The notes under the pieces were generated by a model that saw only the letters and a list, made by a program, of their open reading frames with translations, was not told where the DNA came from and ran no database searches. Position numbers and translations under genes: made by a program. Positions 23,634-31,713 of a DNA stretch of 33,549 nucleotides are shown here, one piece after another. How positions within the stretch are numbered: the first letter of the stretch is position 1; every line of letters begins with the position of its first letter. Source of the stretch: Synergistales bacterium (GTDB lineage: Bacteria; Synergistota; Synergistia; Synergistales; Aminobacteriaceae); the NCBI GenBank assembly GCA_025997955.1, contig BNVH01000039.1, positions 1 through 33,549 of the forward strand, in the 5' to 3' direction.

Positions 23634-24530
23634 GTGGCTTTAGAACTAAAACAGCTTGGAGAGAACACTTGGGTTATTCCTGGACATGTAAATATCGGTT
23701 ATTACGAGGAAAACGGGAAAGGGTATCTTATAGATACGGGACTTGACGACGACCAGGGGCGAAGGGTACTCAAACTTCTGTCTGAGGAGCGCGCCGCGCC
23801 TCTCAGAGCTATCGTGAACACTCACTCTAACGCCGACCACATCGGAGCGAACGCGTTCATACAAAAGCGCACAAACTGCGAAGTCTGGGCGACACACGTA
23901 GAGGGCGCGATGACCGAGTACCCTTCGCTTGAGCCTGTATTGCTGTGGGCGGCTTGGCCATTCAAGCAGATACGCGGTAAATTCATTGAGGCTAAACCCT
24001 CTAAAGTCACTTATATAGAGTCGGAAGGACGGATAATGGACACATACCTCAAGGCCGTGCCGCTCCCCGGGCATTATCTTGACATGATAGGCGTCACCAC
24101 CCCTGACGACGTATTTTTCTTGGCGGACTCACTGTTTGACCCTAAAATATTAGAAAAATATCGCTTTTCCGTCATGCTTGATATAGCCTCCGCCCACAAA
24201 ACATTTGACATGATAGAGAACGCGCGCGCGTCTTGGTTTGTGCCGTGCCACGCTACTCCCACCAAAGATATTCACGAACTTGTCGCGCAAAACAGAGCCG
24301 GACAGAGCTGGATAACCGAGAGAGTTTATCAGGCAATTGAGGGGACGGAAGGCATTTCGCGTGAGGACGCGCTTTCTAAAATCGGCATGGCCGAGGGGCT
24401 TGATATGGACGCCGCGCACTTGCTTTTGAACTTAGTAAGCGTCAACGCTCATCTGACATACCTATCGGAACAGGACAGGATAGAGCCCTTCGTTAAAGAC
24501 TGCCGCTTGTTGTGGCGCGTAAAGCTATAA
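23634..24530 (+). CDS. MBL-fold metallo-hydrolase
   Basis: 298 aa with the metallo-beta-lactamase fold: GKGYLIDTGLDDD, the metal motif as THSNADHIGAN, then VPLPGHYLDMIGV and FFLADSLFD. In the usual HxHxDH the second His is Asn here (HSNADH), a variant that recurs in one MBL subgroup and may alter the metal site. A C-terminal helical domain follows. Start GTG 23634 with GAGGTGAG (23621-23628) overlapping the rlmD stop. Substrate unknown; glyoxalase II, lactonase or RNase roles cannot be separated by these motifs. Confidence 0.88.
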   Translation: MALELKQLGENTWVIPGHVNIGYYEENGKGYLIDTGLDDDQGRRVLKLLSEERAAPLRAIVNTHSNADHIGANAFIQKRTNCEVWATHVEGAMTEYPSLEPVLLWAAWPFKQIRGKFIEAKPSKVTYIESEGRIMDTYLKAVPLPGHYLDMIGVTTPDDVFFLADSLFDPKILEKYRFSVMLDIASAHKTFDMIENARASWFVPCHATPTKDIHELVAQNRAGQSWITERVYQAIEGTEGISREDALSKIGMAEGLDMDAAHLLLNLVSVNAHLTYLSEQDRIEPFVKDCRLLWRVKL

Positions 24531-24551
24531 AGCTAAAAATCTGACTTAAAA

Positions 24552-24600
24552 TTTAGTATTGTACTGAAAATTTAGTATTGTTTAGTATCGTTTAGTATTA
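24552..24600. repeat. TTTAGTATYR decamer repeats upstream of the TRAP operon
   Basis: Four copies of TTTAGTAT plus two variable bases at 24552, 24571, 24581 and 24591; the last three are directly adjacent, the first one unit-plus-nine away. They lie just before the promoter at 24603-24631 and could be binding sites for a regulator, one helical turn apart. Confidence 0.7.
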
Positions 24601-24602
24601 TA

Positions 24603-24631
24603 TTGAAGTATAGGGCTTTGGCTTGTATACT
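24603..24631 (+). promoter_or_regulatory. Promoter of the dctPQM operon
   Basis: TTGAAG (24603-24608), exactly 17 nt, TATACT (24626-24631). It is immediately downstream of the decamer repeats, so a regulator bound there would sit in an activator position. Predicted transcription start near 24638, about 54 nt before dctP. Confidence 0.6.
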
Positions 24632-24642
24632 CCATATAAGAA

Positions 24643-24666
24643 TCTCGCGCCTGAACGGGTGCGAGA
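24643..24666 (+). promoter_or_regulatory. Leader hairpin of the dctPQM mRNA
   Basis: Nine-bp stem TCTCGCGCC / GGTGCGAGA with a six-base loop (one G.T pair), starting within a few bases of the predicted transcript start and ending 9 nt before the SD. No T-tract follows, so it is not a terminator; a 5' stabilising role is plausible. Confidence 0.5.
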
Positions 24667-24691
24667 AAATCGAAAGAGGAGGGGAATTTAA

Positions 24692-25678
24692 GTGAAAAAG
24701 CATTGTATTTTCGCGCTTGCGTTGGTGTTGTCGTTGTTGGTTGGTGTAGTTGGTGTCTCTGTAGCGGCGGAGCCTGTTTATACCATTCGTGTGGGGCATA
24801 CCTTAGCGCCTACGCACCCCTATAACCTTGGTATGTTGCATTTTGGAGAACTCATAGCCAAAAAGACCGACGGCCGCGTTAAGGTTGAGGTGTTCCACAG
24901 TTCCCAGCTCGGCAGCGAGCGCGACCTCATCGAGGGGCTTCAGCTTGGCTCGGTTGAAATGACGATTATTTCCACGGCGCCGTTAGCGGGCTTCACACCC
25001 GACTTTTTGGTGTTCGACCTTCCCTTTGTCTTTGCCGACGTCAAGACGGCCCGCGCTTGCGTGGACAGTGAAATCGGGCAGAAGATGCTTGACCAGCTCG
25101 CAAGCCAGGGTATCAAAGGGCTGTTCTTCTTCGAGAACGGCTTCCGCAGCGTCACCAACTCTCGCAGAGCCATCACGAAGCCCGAGGACTTGGCCGGAAT
25201 CAAAATCCGCACAATGGAGAACCCCATTCACATGGACAGCTTCCGCGTCATGGGGGCCGACCCGACGCCGATGGCGTTTGGCGAGCTGTTCACGGCTTTG
25301 CAGCAGAAAACTATCGACGGACAGGAGAACCCTCTTGCCATTATCGACACTTCCGCGTTCTATGAAGTGCAGGACTATCTTTCACTTACCGAGCACTTCT
25401 ACTCACCGGCCCCCGTGCTTATGGCCAAAGCCTACTATGACAAGCTTCCCGCCGATATTCAGAAGGCCATTAGCGAGTGCTTGATAGAGAGCCGCGCATA
25501 TCAGCGCGGGCTTCTTGACGAGATGAACGCCTCTTTGCTCGACACGCTCGCCAAGAGGGGCATGAAGGTCAACAAAGTCGATAAAGAGCCCTTTATCAAG
25601 GCCGTGCAGCCCATTTATGAGCAGTACACCGGCAAGATTCCGGCTGATCTTATTGAGCGAGTCAAAAACTTCAAGTGA
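24692..25678 (+). CDS. dctP: TRAP transporter solute-binding protein DctP
   Basis: 328-aa periplasmic binding protein for a C4-dicarboxylate, sugar-acid or similar organic acid. Signal peptide about residues 1-26 (VSVAAEP). The DctP features are RVGHTLAPTHPYNLGMLHF, VEVFHSSQLGSERDLIEGLQ and the ligand-carboxylate-binding region GIKIRTMENPIHMDSFRVMG. Start GTG 24692 with SD GAGGAGGGG (24676-24684). First gene of dctPQM; the substrate cannot be fixed from sequence. Confidence 0.96.
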   Translation: MKKHCIFALALVLSLLVGVVGVSVAAEPVYTIRVGHTLAPTHPYNLGMLHFGELIAKKTDGRVKVEVFHSSQLGSERDLIEGLQLGSVEMTIISTAPLAGFTPDFLVFDLPFVFADVKTARACVDSEIGQKMLDQLASQGIKGLFFFENGFRSVTNSRRAITKPEDLAGIKIRTMENPIHMDSFRVMGADPTPMAFGELFTALQQKTIDGQENPLAIIDTSAFYEVQDYLSLTEHFYSPAPVLMAKAYYDKLPADIQKAISECLIESRAYQRGLLDEMNASLLDTLAKRGMKVNKVDKEPFIKAVQPIYEQYTGKIPADLIERVKNFK

Positions 25679-25690
25679 GCGCTTCGAAGA

Positions 25691-26194
25691 ATGAAATTCG
25701 GCAAATATCTGTTTGATAATTTAGAGCACTATCTCTTGGCGGCCTTCATGGCCGCCATTACGGTAGTGGTGTTTGTTCAGGTGGTATACCGTCAGCTTGG
25801 GCATTCCCTGCCCTGGTCGGAGGAGTTTACCCGCTATCTTTTGGTCTGGATAACCATGATAGGCGCTTCCGAGGGGGTCAAGAGGGCTTCGCACGTAGGG
25901 GTGGAGGTTTTTACGCTATACTTGCCGATGAAGCTGAGAAAACTTGTCAACATTTTGTCTCTCTTAGTCTGCCTCGCTTTCTGCGTCATTGTCGTATACT
26001 TTTCGTCCCTGATTATCAGGCTCCAGATGGTCAACCACCAAATCACCCCCGCTATGCAAATACCCATGTGGTACGCCTACGCCGCGCTGCCAGTGGGTTC
26101 CGTCCTCATGTCCATTCGATATATACAGGTGATTATCCGTTCAATCAAAGAATTCGACAAACAAGACCGGGTCATCATGGGATTGGGGGACTGA
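25691..26194 (+). CDS. dctQ: TRAP transporter small membrane subunit DctQ
   Basis: 167 aa with four predicted membrane segments. The DctQ signature region VYRQLGHSLPWSEEFTRYLL and WITMIGASEGVKRASHVGVE is present. It couples the binding protein to the large subunit. Twelve nt after dctP and four nt before dctM. The start ATG 25691 has only a weak SD, so translation is probably coupled. Confidence 0.94.
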   Translation: MKFGKYLFDNLEHYLLAAFMAAITVVVFVQVVYRQLGHSLPWSEEFTRYLLVWITMIGASEGVKRASHVGVEVFTLYLPMKLRKLVNILSLLVCLAFCVIVVYFSSLIIRLQMVNHQITPAMQIPMWYAYAALPVGSVLMSIRYIQVIIRSIKEFDKQDRVIMGLGD

Positions 26195-26198
26195 ACGC

Positions 26199-27500
26199 AT
26201 GGGATTTTTTCTCGGTGTAAGTTTCGCCGTTCTTGTCGTCATAGGCGCGCCTATAGCCATAGTGCTCGGCATGTCCTCTGTAACAGCCATATTCTTCGGA
26301 AGCAATCTGCCGCTCACCGTTGTCGCCCAAAGGATGTTCACAGCGGCGGACTCCTTCCCCATGCTCGCGATTCCGCTCTTCATGATAGCCGGCTCTCTTA
26401 TGGACTCGGGCGGAATATCGAAGCGCCTCATCAACTTAGCCATCAAATTGGTGGGGAGCTTCGCTGGCGGGCTCGCCTTGGTAGGCATTCTGACTTGCAT
26501 GTTTTTCGCGGCCATATCCGGCTCAGGCCCTGCCACTGTGGCGGCCATAGGCGGGATAATGATACCCTATATGGTGAAAGCCGGGTATGACAGGGGATAT
26601 TCCTCAGCCGTCATGTCCTTGGCCGGCGCTATAGGCATCATAATCCCGCCGAGTATACCGATGGTCACATACGCCATCGTGGCAAGCGTCTCCGTAAAAA
26701 CCCTCTTTACGTCGGGCTTCGGTCCCGGCATCGTCGTAGGCTTAAGCCTCATGGGCACAGCTTGGTGGATAGCCAAGGACAGAGGCTACGGCGGGGAAAA
26801 GCAAAAGTTCTCGCTTGGCGAAGTAAGTAAGGCTTTTTGGCAGGCTATATGGGCTTTGCTCATGCCAGTCATCATATTGGGCGGAATTTACGGAAGTATT
26901 TTTACGCCTACGGAAGCGGCGGGCGTAGCCGTGGTGTACGCTTTTTTCATCGGGCTTTTTGTATATCGTGAGCTTGACTTCGCGGCTGTCTACAGGATTT
27001 TGGTTGACTCAGCCGTGACGACGGCCATGATAATGCTCATAGTATGCACGGCTCAGGTATTCGGCTGGCTGATGACCAGCTCGCGCATACCGGACGCCAT
27101 AGCCAAAGCCGTTCTATCTTGGACAAACAGCAAATTCTCTATTCTCATGATTATAAACGTTCTCTTGCTCATAACCGGTTGCGTAATGGAAACAAACGCG
27201 GCCATAATCATCCTGACGCCGATTCTTTTGCCTATAGTCACTCAGCTTGGCGTGAACCCGGTGCATTTTGGCATAATCATCATAACAAACTTAGCCATAG
27301 GCATGAGTACGCCTCCCTTGGGCGTCAATCTCTTCGTTGCCTGCGGCATCAGCCAGCGCGCCGGGGAGAGACTGACCATAGAGCAGATAACCCATGCCGC
27401 GCTTCCATTTATAGCCGCCAACATTGTGGCCTTGCTGCTGATAACTTATATCGAGCCAATTTCGCTTTTGATACCGAGGTTAGCGGGGCAGATAAAGTAG
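26199..27500 (+). CDS. dctM: TRAP transporter large membrane subunit DctM
   Basis: 433-aa ion-coupled permease with about 11-12 membrane segments. Typical phrases are FAAISGSGPATVAAIG, AGAIGIIIPPSIPMV and FTPTEAAGVAVVYAFFIG. Completes the dctPQM operon. Length normal. A hairpin at 27551 may end the transcript. Confidence 0.96.
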   Translation: MGFFLGVSFAVLVVIGAPIAIVLGMSSVTAIFFGSNLPLTVVAQRMFTAADSFPMLAIPLFMIAGSLMDSGGISKRLINLAIKLVGSFAGGLALVGILTCMFFAAISGSGPATVAAIGGIMIPYMVKAGYDRGYSSAVMSLAGAIGIIIPPSIPMVTYAIVASVSVKTLFTSGFGPGIVVGLSLMGTAWWIAKDRGYGGEKQKFSLGEVSKAFWQAIWALLMPVIILGGIYGSIFTPTEAAGVAVVYAFFIGLFVYRELDFAAVYRILVDSAVTTAMIMLIVCTAQVFGWLMTSSRIPDAIAKAVLSWTNSKFSILMIINVLLLITGCVMETNAAIIILTPILLPIVTQLGVNPVHFGIIIITNLAIGMSTPPLGVNLFVACGISQRAGERLTIEQITHAALPFIAANIVALLLITYIEPISLLIPRLAGQIK

Positions 27501-27550
27501 CGGAACAATAATGACAACCCACTCTCAAGGGGCAAAAATAATTTCCAAAC

Positions 27551-27578
27551 GGCAGGATGCAATATTATGCGTCCTGCC
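27551..27578. terminator. Hairpin at the end of the TRAP operon
   Basis: Eleven-bp stem GGCAGGATGCA (27551-27561) / TGCGTCCTGCC (27568-27578), one G.T pair, followed by ATTTC. The T-tract is poor, so termination is only likely. It also covers the end of the minus-strand gene fragment. Confidence 0.5.
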
Positions 27579-27741
27579 ATTTCAGCCGCTCCTTTGCAAA
27601 GTGATACCAATAGTGATAGCGAATAGTATAAGGATGCTCTAAATTATGACAAGCTATGGTAAAGACCTTGCGGCACAACTCGGAGTCAGAACGCATAGCA
27701 ATTTGTAACGCCGCCCAATCTGGACGCTTCCCATGCTCGCA
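27565..27741 (-). pseudogene. Truncated gene fragment (58 C-terminal residues)
   Basis: The minus-strand frame reads CEHGKRPDWAALQIAMRSDS, then CRKVFTIACHNLEHPYTIRY and a short tail to its stop. It has protein-like composition (Trp, Tyr and His clusters). The frame runs on to 27888, but from about 27742 on it is antisense to the transposase remnant. I read it as the 3' end of a gene cut by the insertion. No family recognised; it could also be chance. Confidence 0.4.
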
Positions 27742-27742
27742 G

Positions 27743-27943
27743 ATGCTTAAGTTGTTGACATTGATTGTCAAACGCAACGAATTACACAAATTTGCTGTAC
27801 TTCCAAAGCGATGGGTTGTTGAACGAACCTTCGCTTGACTCGACAAATGCCGCCGTCTATGGAAAAATTGTGAGCGTAAAATCACCACAACTTTACAAAT
27901 GATCTTGCTTGTCTTTGTTTCGTTGTTGTTAAAAAAATATTAA
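27743..27943 (+). mobile_element. IS5-family transposase remnant (C-terminal end) with in-frame TGA
   Basis: Reads LTLIVKRNELHKFAVLPKRW then VVERTFA, a TGA stop (27837-27839), and LDKCRRLWKNCERKITTTLQ, ending at TAA 27941. This is the C-terminal part of an IS5-type DDE transposase (catalytic Glu of the VVERTFAW motif retained). Trp after FA is expected, so TGG has become TGA. Everything upstream of the DDE Glu region is gone. AAACAGGTTCTTAAATC right after the stop may be the element's end, but no matching inverted repeat is visible. The 200 nt beyond (27944-28142) hold only the next gene's promoter region. Confidence 0.8.
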
Positions 27944-28056
27944 ACAGGTTCTTAAATCTTGTGTTTATAAACTTTGCATGTGTGGCGCGATGGGTGGAAT
28001 TTAACCTTGCTGCTGACATTTGCGTTGAACTGCCTGATGATACATATCTTGCGGTC

Positions 28057-28086
28057 TTGACATTAAGTTGCAGCGTATGCTAAAGT
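28057..28086 (+). promoter_or_regulatory. Candidate promoter for the AAA_13-HRDC gene
   Basis: Consensus TTGACA (28057-28062), 18 nt, then a weak TAAAGT (28081-28086), 56 nt before the GTG start. No other gene shares it. Confidence 0.4.
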
Positions 28087-28142
28087 GAGTTTGTGATCTC
28101 ATAATATTCTGCAAAATGATACAGATTAGAGGATAGAGCACG

Positions 28143-30482
28143 GTGATAACACAACTTAAGTTGAATAACATCGCGACGTTTACAGATGTTGCGGATATGC
28201 GACCGCGCAAAATCAATTTTTGTTATGGGGACAACGGAAGCGGCAAAACCGCCATATCTAATGTTATCGCCGATTGCCCGCAATCCGGCGCTACGATAAA
28301 TTGGGAACTTGACCCGCTTCAAACCCTCGTGTACAACACAGATTTTGTAGCTGACAACTTTAGCGAAACCTCTAAAATTGATGGTGTATTCACTATCGGC
28401 GAAGACAGCAAAGAAGCTCAGGAATTCATTAACGAACAACGCGCTAAGGCCGACGAATGCGGCAGATCACTTGAGGTTTTCAACAGAACTAAAGAAAAGT
28501 TAATTTCCAAACGAGGCACGTTGGAAACTGAACTTAAAGAAGATTGTTGGAGGATTAAAAAGCAATATGAGCAAGTGTTTGCCGAGGCTTTTTCTAGCCT
28601 TGGAAAGAAAGATAAGCTTAAGGCTAAATGCCTGAGCGAAGCAAAAAGCGCGCGGTTGCCTAACTTTCCCGTTACTGAATTAAAGAGACAATACGGTATA
28701 GCTTTTGGCCAAGCCCGACCGATTTATCAGGGCTATGCGATGGTTGACGTCATTCAAATAACAGACCAAGAAAAATGCGACTTGCTTGCGCAGAGGATTT
28801 CGGGAAGCTCGGAGACTCCTATCGGGAAATTTATAGAATATCTGGGTAGCAGTGACTGGGTCAAACAAGGCCTCCGTTTCGCGGATAAGGCCGACTGTAA
28901 ATGTCCGTTTTGTCAGCGGGATTTGCCGCATGATACATACAATGACATAAAGGCATTTTTTGACGATTCTTATGAGCGGGATTTGGCGCAATTAAAAGTC
29001 TTTTACGGTAGTTACTCTCGAATGACTGAAACTATATTGGTACAGCTTCGCGGATATATGAAGTCCGCCCTGCCCATATTGGACTACGCCTTGTTCAAAT
29101 CGGAAGTTGATGCCCTTGCGCTACTCATAGGCAAGAACATCAGGACAATCGAAAGCAAAGTGAACTCTCCGTCCGTTGAAGTCGGCATAGATTCGTTGCT
29201 TCTTGCTTTGGAGCGAATCAATGAAATACTCGGCGGTTTTAATAGCAAAATCGCTGAAAGCAACTATGTCGCGAGAAACCAAAATGCCCAACGGCAGGAG
29301 TGTGTCGACAACGTCCGTCAATTGGTTTTTTATGAGGCGAAAGGCGCGGTTGACAGATACAATAAAGAAATCGACAATAATTTTAATGCAATAAAGCGTC
29401 TTGAAGAACAGATTAAAACCTTGAGTAGCCAACAAAGAGAATACTATCGCCTTATCTCCGAAAAAGAGAAAACTCTGACCAGTGTGAAGCCTACCGTCGA
29501 AGCCATAAATGATATTCTGGCGCGTTTTGGGTTTGAGGGCTTTAGCGTTGCCGAAAATCCGAGAGAAGCCGGAACATATAAGATAGTTCGCGCAGATGGT
29601 AAATGCGTTGACAGAACACTGAGCGAAGGTGAGCATAACCTTATATCTTTTCTGTATTTCTATCATCTTGTTTACGGAAGCCGGCACAAGACCGGCATAG
29701 CCCAATCTAAAGTTATCGTGATTGACGACCCGGTGTCCGGCTTAGACAGCAACGCATTTTCTATCGTGAGCAAACTGACAAAACAAATCATTGATGACTG
29801 TCTGAACGACAAAGAAGGTATTAAACAAGTTTTTGTACTGACTCACAACGCGCGCTTCCATAATGAAGTTGCGCTTTCGGAAAGCGATGCCCAAGAAAAT
29901 AATAAAACCGCATTTTGGGCTATCCGAAAAAACAATAATGTTTCTCGTATTGTCAGCCACGGAGATAAAAACCCGGTTCAGGCATTGACGGGAGAATCTG
30001 AGTATAAAATCTCTAACGCAGAATACTACATGCCTAGATCAACAGAACGCGCATCAAGCCCAGCTCGCAAGGCGGTAGCTAAAAATATTAACGAACTTAC
30101 GGATGGAGTATCTGACGAACTTTTTGAGCGTTTGCGCGTTTTGCGGTCCAATCTTGCCCGTGCCGAGGGAGTTCCCGCCTTTGTGGTTTTTCACGATGCA
30201 ACGCTACGCAGTATGTGTGAGTTGTTGCCGGAAAATGACGCGGAATTTCGATCCATTTCCGGTGTCGGCCCAAATAATTTTAAAAAATACGGAGAAATTT
30301 TCTTGAGGGAGATACAAGAGTGGAAATCCGGGCGTGAAACTACTGACTTAGAGCGCCCCACCCCGAATTTAACAGAGCATACGCAAAACATAAAGCACGA
30401 TATAGGCGAACCTGTGGATGAAAAATTTGACGAACTTTTCGAGCAATTTCAAAGGTGGAACAAAGCGACAACGAAACCGTAA
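28143..30482 (+). CDS. AAA_13 (RloC/PrrC-like) ATPase fused to a C-terminal HRDC domain
   Basis: 779 aa. The ABC/SMC-like ATPase has Walker A GDNGSGKT (29-36), the family phrase VYNTDFVADNF, a central cysteine cluster CKCPFC (252, 254, 257) resembling the zinc-hook area, coiled coil about 380-450, ABC signature LSEGE (493-497), Walker B VIVIDDPVSGLDS (Asp528, Asp529) and H-loop LTHN (His568). After about 600 the usual AAA_13 ending is replaced by a RecQ-like linker and an HRDC domain (about 658-727): LFERLRVLRSNLARAEG, VPAFVVFHDATLRSM and ISGVGPNNFKKYG. HRDC binds DNA in RecQ helicases and RNase D. An RloC-type anticodon nuclease motif is not evident. Start GTG 28143 with TAGAGGA (28127-28133). 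Its stop lies 3 nt from that of the convergent dprA-like gene. Confidence 0.9.
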   Translation: MITQLKLNNIATFTDVADMRPRKINFCYGDNGSGKTAISNVIADCPQSGATINWELDPLQTLVYNTDFVADNFSETSKIDGVFTIGEDSKEAQEFINEQRAKADECGRSLEVFNRTKEKLISKRGTLETELKEDCWRIKKQYEQVFAEAFSSLGKKDKLKAKCLSEAKSARLPNFPVTELKRQYGIAFGQARPIYQGYAMVDVIQITDQEKCDLLAQRISGSSETPIGKFIEYLGSSDWVKQGLRFADKADCKCPFCQRDLPHDTYNDIKAFFDDSYERDLAQLKVFYGSYSRMTETILVQLRGYMKSALPILDYALFKSEVDALALLIGKNIRTIESKVNSPSVEVGIDSLLLALERINEILGGFNSKIAESNYVARNQNAQRQECVDNVRQLVFYEAKGAVDRYNKEIDNNFNAIKRLEEQIKTLSSQQREYYRLISEKEKTLTSVKPTVEAINDILARFGFEGFSVAENPREAGTYKIVRADGKCVDRTLSEGEHNLISFLYFYHLVYGSRHKTGIAQSKVIVIDDPVSGLDSNAFSIVSKLTKQIIDDCLNDKEGIKQVFVLTHNARFHNEVALSESDAQENNKTAFWAIRKNNNVSRIVSHGDKNPVQALTGESEYKISNAEYYMPRSTERASSPARKAVAKNINELTDGVSDELFERLRVLRSNLARAEGVPAFVVFHDATLRSMCELLPENDAEFRSISGVGPNNFKKYGEIFLREIQEWKSGRETTDLERPTPNLTEHTQNIKHDIGEPVDEKFDELFEQFQRWNKATTKP

Positions 30483-30485
30483 ATT

Positions 30486-31709
30486 CTATACGCGAATATA
30501 TTTTATGGGGGAGGTTGTCTTGCGCACTTTTTTTTCTTCAATTGCTCGCTTGAGCCAATTCATAGTCTGAGATTTTACCAAACTGAATCGCTTGGAAATT
30601 TCATCAGGTGTTTTTGGTTCGCTTAAATAGCTTAATATTATTGGCAAAATCGCGTCATACACGGAATCCTTGTCGGGTGAGTCTTGAATTTCAGGCTCAT
30701 GCTCAGGCAAGGGTTGCGACGTTGGAATATTGTCGCTAAATAATGTAAGTTGCCCCCCTGCCACTGAAGGTTTTGCAGTGACTATGTTTTTAGTCAGCAA
30801 ATCATTAATTGAAATTTGTTCGGCATCAGTTATAGGTAAACCGCCAAGCGATATTAAATGCTTGTTTCCGGGATATTTAGGATTATCCCATACATATGTC
30901 GGAACCAATTTTTTGTCTATGCTATACTGAGCGCCTTCCCATGTGCCGCCCTTTTTATGATCTGAGGCAACTACAAAGGCGCATTTCGCAAGAGCGTAAA
31001 CATATTTATTACGCGCCATAGCGTTTCCTACATTAAAGGAAGTGTCTGGATTTACCGCGGAAAGCAATAATAATTTTTCGTCACATATGGCGGCCCTAAT
31101 ATCCGATGATCGGATTTTTTTCGTCATAGAATCCGATAGAAAAGATACGCAATACCCGCCGTAGTCCAAAGCGGTCTCTTCGGATATTTGGTCAACTCCT
31201 CTGGCTCCGCCTGAATATATGACGTAACCCTCCGATACCGCTTTTTTTACAATTTTTTTAGCGAAATCCATACCTTCTTCATCTATGTTGCGCGAACCAA
31301 CAATGGCTACGCCGCGTTGATTGGCGAGTTTCAAGTTTCCGCAATAATAAAGAACCGCCGGAGTCTTACCTTGAAGCATCTTATGTAAACGAGCCGGATA
31401 TTTCTTTTCACTTCTGGTTATTGCGCGTATGCCTTTTTGATCTAACCCCTCTAACAAAAAAGCCACATTCGCGCTCCTTGAAAGCAACGCGCAAATCCTG
31501 TTCGCTTCTTCATTTTGTATATTCAGGCTATTACATATCGCGTCAGAATTCATTCCTATCAACGCGCGCGGCTCTTTTAAGGAACTGTCAGTCAGTTGTT
31601 TGACTAATATATTCCATTCATTTGTCGCGTATGGTTTTATGCTCGAATCAACGATACCCAAATGACCGCACAAAAGAATGGTGGCCATTGAGTTTTCGGA
31701 TATATCCAT
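30486..31709 (-). CDS. DprA-like protein (ShosA-like), partner of RecQ-PRTase
   Basis: 407 aa. The DprA/LOG-type Rossmann core shows VAIVGSRNIDEEGMDFAKKI, then VIYSGGARGVDQISEETALD, GNAMARNKYVYALA and SDHKKGGTWEGA. The C-terminus is a winged helix (TPDEISKRFSLVKSQTMNWL). Classical DprA loads RecA on incoming DNA; here the context is an accessory helicase, not a competence operon. The frame opens at 31748, but ATG 31709 is supported by GGAGG (complement of 31718-31722), which lies in the last recQ codons; the recQ stop is 5 nt upstream of this ATG. That implies coupled expression. DprA-type proteins act as antitoxin to phosphoribosyltransferase toxins in ShosTA, to which this pair is compared. 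Confidence 0.88.
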   Translation of the reverse strand: MDISENSMATILLCGHLGIVDSSIKPYATNEWNILVKQLTDSSLKEPRALIGMNSDAICNSLNIQNEEANRICALLSRSANVAFLLEGLDQKGIRAITRSEKKYPARLHKMLQGKTPAVLYYCGNLKLANQRGVAIVGSRNIDEEGMDFAKKIVKKAVSEGYVIYSGGARGVDQISEETALDYGGYCVSFLSDSMTKKIRSSDIRAAICDEKLLLLSAVNPDTSFNVGNAMARNKYVYALAKCAFVVASDHKKGGTWEGAQYSIDKKLVPTYVWDNPKYPGNKHLISLGGLPITDAEQISINDLLTKNIVTAKPSVAGGQLTLFSDNIPTSQPLPEHEPEIQDSPDKDSVYDAILPIILSYLSEPKTPDEISKRFSLVKSQTMNWLKRAIEEKKVRKTTSPIKYIRV

Positions 31710-31713
31710 AACC

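Noticed and set aside
24541..24600. CRISPR-like repeats
   Set aside because: The units are only 10 bp and directly adjacent, with no spacers and no cas genes nearby; operator-type repeats are more likely.
27656..27838. 60-codon frame starting MVKTLRHN as a full gene
   Set aside because: Only its last 30 codons match an IS5 transposase; the first half is antisense to the minus-strand fragment. It is treated as part of the transposase relic.
28143..30482. Calling the AAA_13 gene an RloC anticodon nuclease
   Set aside because: The ATPase half fits, but I cannot find the C-terminal nuclease signature, and the end of the protein is HRDC instead.
30486..31709. Housekeeping competence gene dprA
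   Set aside because: It lacks competence neighbours, is coupled to a RecQ-PRTase helicase, and sits in an island with transposase debris; a specialised DprA-like role is more likely.
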